From: Streptomyces sp. NRRL S-31
GTDB taxonomy: Bacteria > Actinomycetota > Actinomycetes > Streptomycetales > Streptomycetaceae
NCBI RefSeq assembly: GCF_000718775.1
Contig: NZ_JOCB01000109.1
Span: 1 to 51,059 of the forward strand
Direction of reading: 5' to 3'
DNA length: 51,059 nucleotides
Shown here: piece after piece, positions 26,110-33,677 of the stretch
Position numbering within the stretch: position 1 is the stretch's first letter
How the letters are laid out: the number at the start of each line of letters is the position of its first letter
Notes under the pieces: model-generated
Databases searched by the model: none
Told to the model about the DNA's origin: nothing
Seen by the model: only the letters and a program-made list of their open reading frames with translations
Translations under genes and position numbers: made by a program

Positions 26110-26283
26110 TCAGACTTCGAGGACCTGGCGCTTGTTGTAGGTGCCGCAAGACGGGCACGCGATGTGCTGCTGCTTGGGCTCGTGGCAGCGCTCGCACGCA
26201 ACCAGGGTGGGGACCGCAGCCTTCCACTGCGACCGGCGGTGGCGCGTGTTGCTGCGCGACATCTTCCGCTTCGGAACAGCCAC
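26110..26283 (-). CDS. rpmF: 50S ribosomal protein L32 (zinc-binding form)
   Basis: This 57-residue protein starts [20 protein letters not shown], typical of L32. Four cysteines (C30, C33, C43, C46) make it the zinc-ribbon form. Streptomyces often carry Cys-free paralogues elsewhere that replace it under zinc starvation. The start is GTG, 2 nt after the DUF177 stop codon, and rnc follows, the classic yceD-rpmF-rnc order. Confidence 0.97.
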   Translation of the reverse strand: MAVPKRKMSRSNTRHRRSQWKAAVPTLVACERCHEPKQQHIACPSCGTYNKRQVLEV

Positions 26284-26285
26284 GG

Positions 26286-26939
26286 CTACTTCTCCTGCTT
26301 CTCGTCGGCGCGTGCTGACTGAGGCGCGCCGCCGCTCATCTCGTCCTTCTCGCCGTCTTCGAGTGAACCGGCGAGTCCCTGCAAAGCCGCCCAACGGATG
26401 TCGACGGCGTCGTGGTGGTGGTCCGGGTCGTCCGCGAGCCGCGCTCCGCACTCGGAGCACAGGCCCGGGCAGCCTTCCTGGCACACCGGCTGCATCGGCA
26501 GTGCGAGCACCACCGCATCGCGCAGCAGAGGTTCGAGGTCGAAGAGTCCGTCCTCGAGGAAGAACCTGTCCTCGTCGTCCTCGGCGTCGTCGCCCGGTTC
26601 CGCGATCACGCGGCCCCGGTCGTCGGCGTCAGGGTACGAGAACAGTTCCTGGAAGTCCGCTTCGAGCTCCAGCTCGACCGGCTCCAGACACCTTACGCAC
26701 TCCCCCTCGGCCTGTGCACGGGCGGTGCCTGTGACGAGCACCCCTTCCATGACCGACTCGAGTCGGAGTTCGAGTTCCAGCGGGGCGCCTTCCGGCACTC
26801 CGATGACTCCCTGGATACCGAGGTCCCGGGGGGCGTCGATCGTGCGGGTCAGGCGCTGGAGCGCGCCAGGACGCCGACCCAGCTCGTGCGTGTCGAACAC
26901 GAGGGGGTTGCGGTGGTCGAGGCGGGCGTTGGAAGCCAT
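26286..26939 (-). CDS. YceD/DUF177 family protein
   Basis: This 217-residue protein belongs to the DUF177 (YceD) family, usually encoded just before rpmF and implicated in 23S rRNA or large-subunit biogenesis. Conserved features are the early [34 protein letters not shown], and the C-terminal cysteine cluster [13 protein letters not shown]. The acidic middle ([18 protein letters not shown]) is typical of actinobacterial members. The ATG at 26937-26939 begins [11 protein letters not shown]. It is the first gene of the rpmF-rnc unit. The DivIVA-like gene ends 203 nt upstream. Confidence 0.88.
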   Translation of the reverse strand: MASNARLDHRNPLVFDTHELGRRPGALQRLTRTIDAPRDLGIQGVIGVPEGAPLELELRLESVMEGVLVTGTARAQAEGECVRCLEPVELELEADFQELFSYPDADDRGRVIAEPGDDAEDDEDRFFLEDGLFDLEPLLRDAVVLALPMQPVCQEGCPGLCSECGARLADDPDHHHDAVDIRWAALQGLAGSLEDGEKDEMSGGAPQSARADEKQEK

Positions 26940-27142
26940 TCCTGCTTTCGATCTCGAACTCGGAGGGACGCCGCCCGTCGGTGTTCCGGGCAGCGGTGAT
27001 CGCGGAGATACGCGCGACCGAAGAGCCAGGATACTGGACCTTTCGCTCAGCGCCCAATCCGGTGCCCGGCCCAGGGGGGTTTCGTTTGGATCAGGTCGGA
27101 TCAGGCCGCGGCGTCCGGTGCGGTGCATCGCAAGGCGGAGGA

Positions 27143-28201
27143 TCACCCGCGTACTGGGCGTACTCGGGTGGTCGTCTCGTCGAGGGCGTAGCCCGGCCGG
27201 GGCTGCTGCTCCGGCTGGTGCTGGGGCTGCTGCGGCTGGGTCTGCTGGGGCTGGTGGGCCTGCTGGGGGTCGTAGGCGCCCTGCTGCGCGTCGTACCCCT
27301 GGTAGGCGTAGGGCTCGGCCTGCTGGTAGCCGTACGGGTCCTGCTGCGGGGCGTACTGCGGCTGCTGCGGGAAGTTCGCGTAGGGGTCCGGCTGCTGGTC
27401 GTAGCCGTAGGCGGGCTGCGGTTCGTACGACGGCTGGGCCGGCTCCTGGCGCTCCGGCTGCCGCCGGTCCGCGCGGTCGCCCTCGGCCAGGGCCGCGAGG
27501 TCGGCGAGGTAGTCGGCGTCGCTGGAGTGCTGGAAGGTCGTGGTGTCGTCGGCGAGGGCGCCGAGGTCGTCGGTGGCGATCCGGCCGTGCAGCGTCTGCC
27601 GGCCGCGGCCGACGGCCTGGAGGGTCTTGGCGAGGACCGCCTCGAAGGCGCCCAGCTTGGCGTCCACGTACTGGTCGGCGTTGTGCCGCAGGGTCTCCGG
27701 GTCGTGGCTGCGCTCGGGGGCGTCCTCGTCCTCGTAACCGTTCTCGTCCACGCCGGGACCGGTGCCGAGCAGCTTCTCGCGGCCCCGGCCGACCGAGCCG
27801 AGGGTCTTGGTGAGGACGACCTCGAAGTTGGCGAGCTTGGAGTCGACGTAGTCGTCGGCCTCGGCTCGGACCTCCTCGGCCTCCTTGCGGGCCTCGGCGA
27901 GGATCCGGTCGGCCTCGGCCTGGGAGCGGCGGGCGATCTCGGTGCCGGAGATCAGCGAGCCGCGCTCGGCGTGCGCGCTCTCGATGATCCGGTCGGCCTC
28001 CTGCCGGGCCTGCTCGACCATCTGCTCACGGTCGCCGATCAGCTCCTGCGCCTGGGCGAGGGAGCCGGGCAGCGCCTGGCGCAGCTCTTCGAGCATCGCG
28101 AGCAGCTCAGCGCGGTTGACCACGCACGACGCCGACATGGGCATGGACCGGGCGCCGGAGACCGTGGAGACGATCTCGTCGAGCTTCTTCTGCACGTCCA
28201 C
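27143..28201 (-). CDS. DivIVA-like coiled-coil protein (SepIVA-type)
   Basis: This 352-residue protein starts MDVQKKLDEIVSTV. It has a long charged coiled coil (about 30-125: REQMVEQARQEADRII, AEADRILAEARKEAEEV), then two copies of a 29-residue module, YVDSKLANFEVVLTKTLGSV and YVDAKLGAFEAVLAKTLQAV, each followed by GRGR. A Gln/Pro/Tyr-rich tail covers about 240-352. Position beside DUF177-rpmF-rnc matches mycobacterial Rv2927c (SepIVA), a septal DivIVA-like protein, so a role in polar growth or division is a reasonable guess. ATP-synthase subunit-b-like annotations of such proteins reflect only the coiled coil. The start is GTG with a weak ribosome site. Confidence 0.75.
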   Translation of the reverse strand: MDVQKKLDEIVSTVSGARSMPMSASCVVNRAELLAMLEELRQALPGSLAQAQELIGDREQMVEQARQEADRIIESAHAERGSLISGTEIARRSQAEADRILAEARKEAEEVRAEADDYVDSKLANFEVVLTKTLGSVGRGREKLLGTGPGVDENGYEDEDAPERSHDPETLRHNADQYVDAKLGAFEAVLAKTLQAVGRGRQTLHGRIATDDLGALADDTTTFQHSSDADYLADLAALAEGDRADRRQPERQEPAQPSYEPQPAYGYDQQPDPYANFPQQPQYAPQQDPYGYQQAEPYAYQGYDAQQGAYDPQQAHQPQQTQPQQPQHQPEQQPRPGYALDETTTRVRPVRG

Positions 28202-28258
28202 CTGTGCTCGCCACTCTCTACAGCCGGGTTGGAGACGGACGGGACGACTGTAGCCCCA

Positions 28259-28738
28259 TCAGCCCTTCGCGAGACGCTCGTTCAGCGCCCGCAGGACCTC
28301 GGCCGGCACCAGGTGGGAGACGTCGCCGCCCCAGGTCGCGACTTCCTTGACCAGGGAGGAGGAGAGGAAGCTGTAGGTGGGGTTGGTCGGCACGAACAGC
28401 GTCTCCACGCCGGACAGCCCGTTGTTCATCTGGGCCATCTGGAGTTCGTAGTCGAAGTCGCTGACGGCGCGCAGGCCCTTGACGATGGCGGGGATGTCGC
28501 GCTGCTTGCAGAAGTCGACGAGGAGGCCGTGGAACGCCTCGACGCGGACGTTGGCGTACTCGGAGGTGACCTCGCGGATCAGCTCGATCCGCTGCTCGAC
28601 CTCGAACAGGCCCTTCTTGGCCTTGTTGATCATCACCGCGACATAGACCTCGTCGTAGAGACGGGAGGCTCGGGCGATGATGTCGAGGTGTCCGTTGGTG
28701 ATCGGGTCGAACGACCCGGGACAGACGGCACGGCGCAC
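28259..28738 (-). CDS. coaD: Phosphopantetheine adenylyltransferase CoaD
   Basis: This 159-residue enzyme makes dephospho-CoA from phosphopantetheine and ATP, the fourth step of CoA synthesis. The nucleotidyltransferase motif CPGSFDPITNGHLDII opens the protein, GLRAVSDFDYELQM lies in the middle, and FLSSSLVKEVA matches the ISSTxVR region. I chose the GTG at 28736-28738, with GAGGGA 7 nt upstream, giving MRRAVCPGSF and the usual family length. An upstream ATG would add 10 unconserved residues. rsmD ends 26 nt upstream, so the two are probably co-transcribed. Confidence 0.95.
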   Translation of the reverse strand: MRRAVCPGSFDPITNGHLDIIARASRLYDEVYVAVMINKAKKGLFEVEQRIELIREVTSEYANVRVEAFHGLLVDFCKQRDIPAIVKGLRAVSDFDYELQMAQMNNGLSGVETLFVPTNPTYSFLSSSLVKEVATWGGDVSHLVPAEVLRALNERLAKG

Positions 28739-28764
28739 TTGTGATCCCTCGCTCTCCGGTCCGG

Positions 28765-29352
28765 TCATCGTGCGTCTTCGCACATAGAGGCGGCGCGACC
28801 GTACCAAAACGTTCCCTCGCCGTAGCGACGGGACCGGATCGCCTCGAAGCCGTCCGGCCAGTGGAATTCGCCGCCTCTGGTGCTGCGCTCCACGGTGACG
28901 AGGGCATCCGCCGCGAGCCAGCCCTCCGTCCGGAGTGTGAGCAGGATCTCGCGAAGATCGTCGTCCGTGACGGCGTACGGCGGGTCGAGGAAGGCCAGGT
29001 CGTACGGGTCGGCGGGGGGTGCGGTCCGGATGACTTGTTCCGCTTTGCCCGCTCTGACCTCCGCGCCGGGCAGGCCCAGGTTCCGCACGTTCTCCCGGAC
29101 GGTTCGCGCGGCGCGGGCGTCCGCCTCGACCAGCAGGGTGTGGCCCGCGCCCCGGGAGAGTGCCTCCAGGCCCACGGCGCCCGAGCCGGCGTAGAGGTCG
29201 AGGACCCGTTCGCCGTCCAGGGGGCCGCCGAGGAGGGACTGCCAGGTGGAGAAGAGACCTTCGCGGGCGCGGTCCGAGGTGGGGCGGGTGCCGGTGCCGG
29301 GAGGTACCGAGAGGCGCCGTCCGCCGGCCCGGCCGGCGATCACGCGGGTCAT
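28765..29352 (-). CDS. rsmD: 16S rRNA (guanine(966)-N2)-methyltransferase RsmD
   Basis: This 195-residue SAM-dependent methyltransferase would modify G966 of 16S rRNA. It shows MTRVIAGRAGGRRL at the start, the SAM-binding VLDLYAGSGAVGLEALSRGA, and the catalytic FLDPPY (DPPY motif). The pairing rsmD-coaD is conserved in many bacteria, and recG lies just upstream. The ATG is preceded by AAGGAC. Confidence 0.93.
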   Translation of the reverse strand: MTRVIAGRAGGRRLSVPPGTGTRPTSDRAREGLFSTWQSLLGGPLDGERVLDLYAGSGAVGLEALSRGAGHTLLVEADARAARTVRENVRNLGLPGAEVRAGKAEQVIRTAPPADPYDLAFLDPPYAVTDDDLREILLTLRTEGWLAADALVTVERSTRGGEFHWPDGFEAIRSRRYGEGTFWYGRAASMCEDAR

Positions 29353-29434
29353 GTGTGGTCCTTCTTCATGGGCGACTTTACGTTCATTGTGGCTGGTCGC
29401 GCGGTCCCCCGCGCCCCTCGCGGGGCGCCGGTCC

Positions 29435-31642
29435 TCACCCCTTCTCCAGGTACTGCTCCCGGTCCTCGTCCAGGAGGGCGTCCAGGGCGGTGCGCAGGGC
29501 CGGGAGACCGGTCAGCTCCGGGTCGGCCGCCACGACCGCCGCCGCCTCCTGTCTCGCCTCCGCGATGACCTCCTCGTCCTCGATGACGGCCAGCACCCGC
29601 AGGCTGGAACGGGCGCCGGACTGGGCCTGGCCGAGGACGTCGCCCTCGCGGCGCTGTTCCAGGTCGATGCGGGACAGCTCGAAGCCGTCGAGGGTGGAGG
29701 CGACCGCGTTCAGGCGCTGGCGGGCCGCGCTGGCCTCGGGCATCTCGGTGACCAGCAGACACAGGCCGGGGGCGGAGCCACGGCCGACCCGGCCGCGCAG
29801 CTGGTGCAGTTGGGAGACGCCGAAGCGGTCGGCGTCCATGATGACCATGGCGGTGGCGTTGGGGACGTTGACGCCGACCTCGATGACGGTGGTGGCGACC
29901 AGGACGTCCGTCTCGCCGGCCGCGAAGCGGCGCATCACGGCGTCCTTGTCGTCGGGGTGCATACGGCCGTGCAGGACCTCGACCCGCAGGCCCTCGAGGG
30001 GGCCCCGGGCCAGTTGCCCGGCCACCTCCAGCACGGCCAGCGGCGGGCGCTTCTCCGCCTCGTCCTCGGGGGTCTTCTTCTTCCCGGCCTTCTCGGGGTC
30101 GTCCTCCTCGTCGCCGATGCGGGGACAGACCACGTACGCCTGGTGGCCGCCCGCCACCTCCTCGCGCACCCGCTCCCAGGCGCGGGCCAGGAAGTGGGGC
30201 TTGTCGGCGGCCGGGACGACATGGCTGGCGATCGGGGAGCGGCCGGCCGGGAGCTGGTCCAGGACCGAGGTCTCCAGGTCGCCGAAGACCGTCATGGCGA
30301 CCGTGCGCGGGATGGGCGTCGCCGTCATGACGAGCAGGTGCGGGGGCTGCCTGCCCTTGCCGCGCAGGGCGTCGCGCTGCTCCACGCCGAAGCGGTGCTG
30401 CTCGTCGACCACCACCAGGCCGAGGTCGTGGAACCGGACCTTGTCCTCGATCAGGGCGTGGGTGCCGATGACGATCCCGGCCTCGCCGGTGGCCAGGTCG
30501 AGCAGGGCCTGGCGGCGGGCCGCCGTGCCCATCGAGCCGGTGACCAGCACCACCTTGGTGGCGTGCTCGGCGCCGCCCAGCATGCCCGGCTCGGCCAGGT
30601 CCCCCATCATCTCGGTGATCGAGCGGTGGTGCTGCTGGGCGAGGACCTCGGTGGGCGCGAGCATGGCCGCCTGGCCGCCCGCGTCGACCACGGCGAGCAT
30701 GGCGCGCAGGGCGACCATGGTCTTGCCGGAGCCGACCTCGCCCTGGAGCAGGCGGTGCATCGGGTGGGCCGTGGCGAGGTCGTCGAAGATCTCGCGGGAG
30801 ACCTTGCGCTGGCCCTCGGTGAGGGTGAAGGGGAGGCGGTCGTCGAAGGCCGTGAGGAGGCCGTCGGGCCGGGGGGCGCGGGGGACGGCCGGGAGCTGGG
30901 TGTCGGCGTGCCGGCGGCGGGCCAGGGCGACCTGGAGGACGAACGCCTCGTCCCACTTCAGGCGGGCGCGGGCGTCGTCGATGTCGGCCTTGGTGTGCGG
31001 GCGGTGGATCTTGAGCAGGGCCTCGGGGAGGGTGAGCAGGCCGCGGCCGTCGCGCAGCGAGTCCGGGAGGGGGTCGGCGGCCTCCTGAGCGCTGGGCAGC
31101 ACCGTCTGGACCGCCTTGCCGATCTTCCAGGACTCCAGCTTGGCCGTGGCGGGGTAGAGCGGGATGAGGGCGCCGGCCCAGGTCTCGACGGTCTCCTCGC
31201 CCTCTCCCCGCAGCAACTCGTAGGCGGGGTGGGCGAGCTGGAGGCGGCGGTTGAAGACGGAGACCTTGCCGGCGAACATCGCGCGGGTGCCCGGCAGCAG
31301 CTCCTTGTGGGGCTTGTGCACGCCGGCGCCGAAGAAGACGAGCTGGAGCCGGCCGCTGCCGTCCGTGATGGTGACCTCCAGCCGCTGGCCCTTGCCGCGC
31401 GGGGCCTTGGCCGAGGCGAAGCTGTGCAGCCGGGCGTCGGCGACCTGGGCGACCACCGTGACGTGCTCGTCCATGGGGAGGTCGGCGAGGTGGGTGAGCT
31501 GGCCGCGCTCCTCGTATCTGCGCGGGTAGTGGTGCAGCAGGTCGCCGACGGTGTGCAGGCCGAGGTGCTCGGCCATCACCTTCGCGGTGGCGGGGCCGAG
31601 CACCTTCTTGAGCGGTTCTTGCAGTGCGGGCACGCGAACCAT
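29435..31642 (-). CDS. recG: ATP-dependent DNA helicase RecG
   Basis: This protein of about 735 residues remodels stalled replication forks and Holliday junctions. The wedge (OB) domain occupies the N-terminal third. Helicase motifs are GEVGSGKT (I), VVDEQHRFGVEQRD (II, with DEQH), TATPIPRTVAMT (III), and QLRGRVGRG (VI). An acidic/Lys-rich insertion (EEDDPEKAGKKKTPEDEAEK) between motifs is unusual in length but common in Streptomyces. The ATG at 31640-31642 has no clear Shine-Dalgarno sequence; a GTG three codons later is an alternative. rsmD begins 82 nt downstream. Confidence 0.95.
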   Translation of the reverse strand: MVRVPALQEPLKKVLGPATAKVMAEHLGLHTVGDLLHHYPRRYEERGQLTHLADLPMDEHVTVVAQVADARLHSFASAKAPRGKGQRLEVTITDGSGRLQLVFFGAGVHKPHKELLPGTRAMFAGKVSVFNRRLQLAHPAYELLRGEGEETVETWAGALIPLYPATAKLESWKIGKAVQTVLPSAQEAADPLPDSLRDGRGLLTLPEALLKIHRPHTKADIDDARARLKWDEAFVLQVALARRRHADTQLPAVPRAPRPDGLLTAFDDRLPFTLTEGQRKVSREIFDDLATAHPMHRLLQGEVGSGKTMVALRAMLAVVDAGGQAAMLAPTEVLAQQHHRSITEMMGDLAEPGMLGGAEHATKVVLVTGSMGTAARRQALLDLATGEAGIVIGTHALIEDKVRFHDLGLVVVDEQHRFGVEQRDALRGKGRQPPHLLVMTATPIPRTVAMTVFGDLETSVLDQLPAGRSPIASHVVPAADKPHFLARAWERVREEVAGGHQAYVVCPRIGDEEDDPEKAGKKKTPEDEAEKRPPLAVLEVAGQLARGPLEGLRVEVLHGRMHPDDKDAVMRRFAAGETDVLVATTVIEVGVNVPNATAMVIMDADRFGVSQLHQLRGRVGRGSAPGLCLLVTEMPEASAARQRLNAVASTLDGFELSRIDLEQRREGDVLGQAQSGARSSLRVLAVIEDEEVIAEARQEAAAVVAADPELTGLPALRTALDALLDEDREQYLEKG

Positions 31643-31832
31643 TGCACACCACGGCACTGACAATGCCGTAGCCGCCGCCCTGCCGGTTCCCCGCGAGATG
31701 CCGTAAACATCAGGGAAACTCCTGGTCAGGCAGGATGATCCGGGCCTAGGATGACGCGCTCCGGCCATCCTTCGCGGTCACCGCCCCGCCGGGACCGCCC
31801 GACCCCGCGCCGCCCGCACCGCCTCCGGCGCA
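31643..31832. other. Divergent promoter region, recG / Hsp90 gene
   Basis: A 190-nt gap between divergent genes with one AT-richer patch (about 31690-31750). No gene is supported; promoters of both genes must lie here, but I cannot place them. Confidence 0.4.
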
Positions 31833-33677
31833 GTGACGATGGACTCCCAGACCTCACAGCCGTCCCCGGCATCCCAGTCGCCTCCCCCGTCCCACAGCTT
31901 CCAGGTCGACCTGCGCGGTCTGGTGGACCTGCTCTCCCATCACCTCTACTCCAGTCCCCGGGTCTACCTGCGCGAGCTGTTGCAGAACGCCGTGGACGCC
32001 GTCACCGCCCGGCGGGCCGCCGAGCCGGACGCCCCGGCGCGGGTGCGGCTGTACCCGGTGGACGGCGAGCTGCGGGTGGAGGACACCGGTGTCGGGCTCA
32101 CCGAACCGGACGTGCACGGCCTGCTGGCGACCATCGGCCGCAGCTCCAAGCGGGCCGAAAGCCTGGCGCAGGCCCGGTCGGACTTCCTCGGCCAGTTCGG
32201 CATCGGGCTGCTCGCCTGCTTCCTGGTGGCCGAGCGGATCAGGGTCGTCAGCCGCAGCGCCCGTACACCGGACGCCCCGCCCGTCGAGTGGACGGCCCGG
32301 GACGACGGGTCGTACACCGTGCGGACGCTGCCCGCCGCCGCCCGGCCCGAGCCGGGCACGACCGTGTACCTGACGGCGCGGGCCGGGGCGGCCCAGTGGC
32401 TGGCGCCCGAGCGGGTCCGCGACCTGGCCCGGGACTTCGGCTCCCTGCTGCCGTACGACGTCCGGGTCGGCGACGAGCCGGTCACCGAGCTGCCCGCGCC
32501 CTGGGACCGCGCCCATCCCGGGCCGGCGGACCGGCGGGCGGCGCTGGCCCGGCACTGCCGGGAGCTGTTCGGGTTCACCCCGCTGGACTCGATCGACCTG
32601 CGCGTGCCGCTGGCCGGCATCCGCGGGGTGGCGTACGTGCTGCCGTCGGCGGTCAGTCCGGCGCAGCGGGCGACCCACCGGGTGCACCTGAAGGGCATGC
32701 TGCTCACCGAGCGGGCCGAACAACTCCTGCCGGACTGGGCGTTCTTCGTGCGCTGCGTGCTGGACACCGACAGTCTGCGGCCCACCGCCTCGCGCGAGTC
32801 GCTGTACGAGGACGAGACCCTGGCCGCCGTCCGGGACGCGCTCGGCGAGCGGATCAGGTCCTGGCTCACCGGGCTCGCGGCCGGCGACCCGGAGCGCCTG
32901 TCGGCCTTCCTCGCCGTGCACCACCTGGGCGTGAAGTCGCTCGCCCGGCACGACCGGGAGATGCTGCGCACGATGCTGCCGTGGCTGCCGTTCGAGACGA
33001 CCGACGGGCGGATCTCCCTGGAGGAGTTCGCGCGGCGGCACCCGGTGGTGCACTTCACGCGGACGGTCGAGGAGTACCGGCAGGTCGCGCCGATCGCCTC
33101 GGCACAGGGCGTCGGGGTGGTCAACGGCGGCTACACCTACGACAGCGAGCTGGTCGAGGCGCTGCCGTCGGTGCGGCCGGGGACGGTGGTCGCCGAGCTG
33201 GACGCGGACACCGTGACCGCGCACCTGGACGCGGTCGACCCGGGCGAGGAGCTGGCGCTGTCCGGGTTCCTGGCCGCCGCGAGGGCGAGGCTCGACCCGC
33301 TGGGCTGTGACGTCGTGCTGCGGGCGTTCCACCCGCTGTCCGTGCCCGCGCTGCACCTGGACGACCGCTCCGCCCGGCACGAGCAGGCCCGGGCCGAGGC
33401 CGAGGAGCGGGCCGACGACCTGTGGGCGGGCATCCTGGGGTCGCTGCGCGGCAGCGCCCCGCGCGCGCGTCTGGTGCTCAACCAGCTCAATCCGCTGGTC
33501 CGGCGGATCGGCGCGCTCGGCGATCCGGAGCTGATCGGCACCGCGACCGAGTCGCTGTACGGGCAGGCGCTGCTGATGGCGCGGCGCCCGTTGCGGCCCG
33601 CCGACTCGGCGCTGCTCAACCGGGCGTTCATCGGGCTGCTCGAGTGGGCGACCCACGGGGAGGGGAACGGGCGATGA
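31833..33677 (+). CDS. Hsp90-family (HtpG-like) ATPase
   Basis: This 614-residue protein keeps the GHKL ATPase core of Hsp90: LRELLQNAVDAV (E48, N52), VEDTGVGLTEP (D84, G86, G88) and DFLGQFGIGLLACFLVAE (glycine lid, 118-135). The middle domain carries LRPTASRESLYED, matching the catalytic-arginine loop of HtpG. The C-terminal half is divergent from HtpG and no MEEVD-like tail is present. Either the GTG at 31833 or the ATG at 31839 may start it. Its TGA overlaps the next ATG (ATGA), so the TPR protein downstream is probably its partner. Known Hsp90s fold or remodel client proteins; the client here is unknown. Confidence 0.88.
   Translation: MTMDSQTSQPSPASQSPPPSHSFQVDLRGLVDLLSHHLYSSPRVYLRELLQNAVDAVTARRAAEPDAPARVRLYPVDGELRVEDTGVGLTEPDVHGLLATIGRSSKRAESLAQARSDFLGQFGIGLLACFLVAERIRVVSRSARTPDAPPVEWTARDDGSYTVRTLPAAARPEPGTTVYLTARAGAAQWLAPERVRDLARDFGSLLPYDVRVGDEPVTELPAPWDRAHPGPADRRAALARHCRELFGFTPLDSIDLRVPLAGIRGVAYVLPSAVSPAQRATHRVHLKGMLLTERAEQLLPDWAFFVRCVLDTDSLRPTASRESLYEDETLAAVRDALGERIRSWLTGLAAGDPERLSAFLAVHHLGVKSLARHDREMLRTMLPWLPFETTDGRISLEEFARRHPVVHFTRTVEEYRQVAPIASAQGVGVVNGGYTYDSELVEALPSVRPGTVVAELDADTVTAHLDAVDPGEELALSGFLAAARARLDPLGCDVVLRAFHPLSVPALHLDDRSARHEQARAEAEERADDLWAGILGSLRGSAPRARLVLNQLNPLVRRIGALGDPELIGTATESLYGQALLMARRPLRPADSALLNRAFIGLLEWATHGEGNGR

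Noticed and set aside
28202..28258. Terminator between the DivIVA-like gene and coaD
   Set aside because: CTACAG and CTGTAG form only a short 6-bp stem with a large loop; too weak to call.
29246..31660. 804-residue open frame antisense to recG
   Set aside because: Long antisense frames are expected at this GC content; the minus-strand frame has all RecG motifs.
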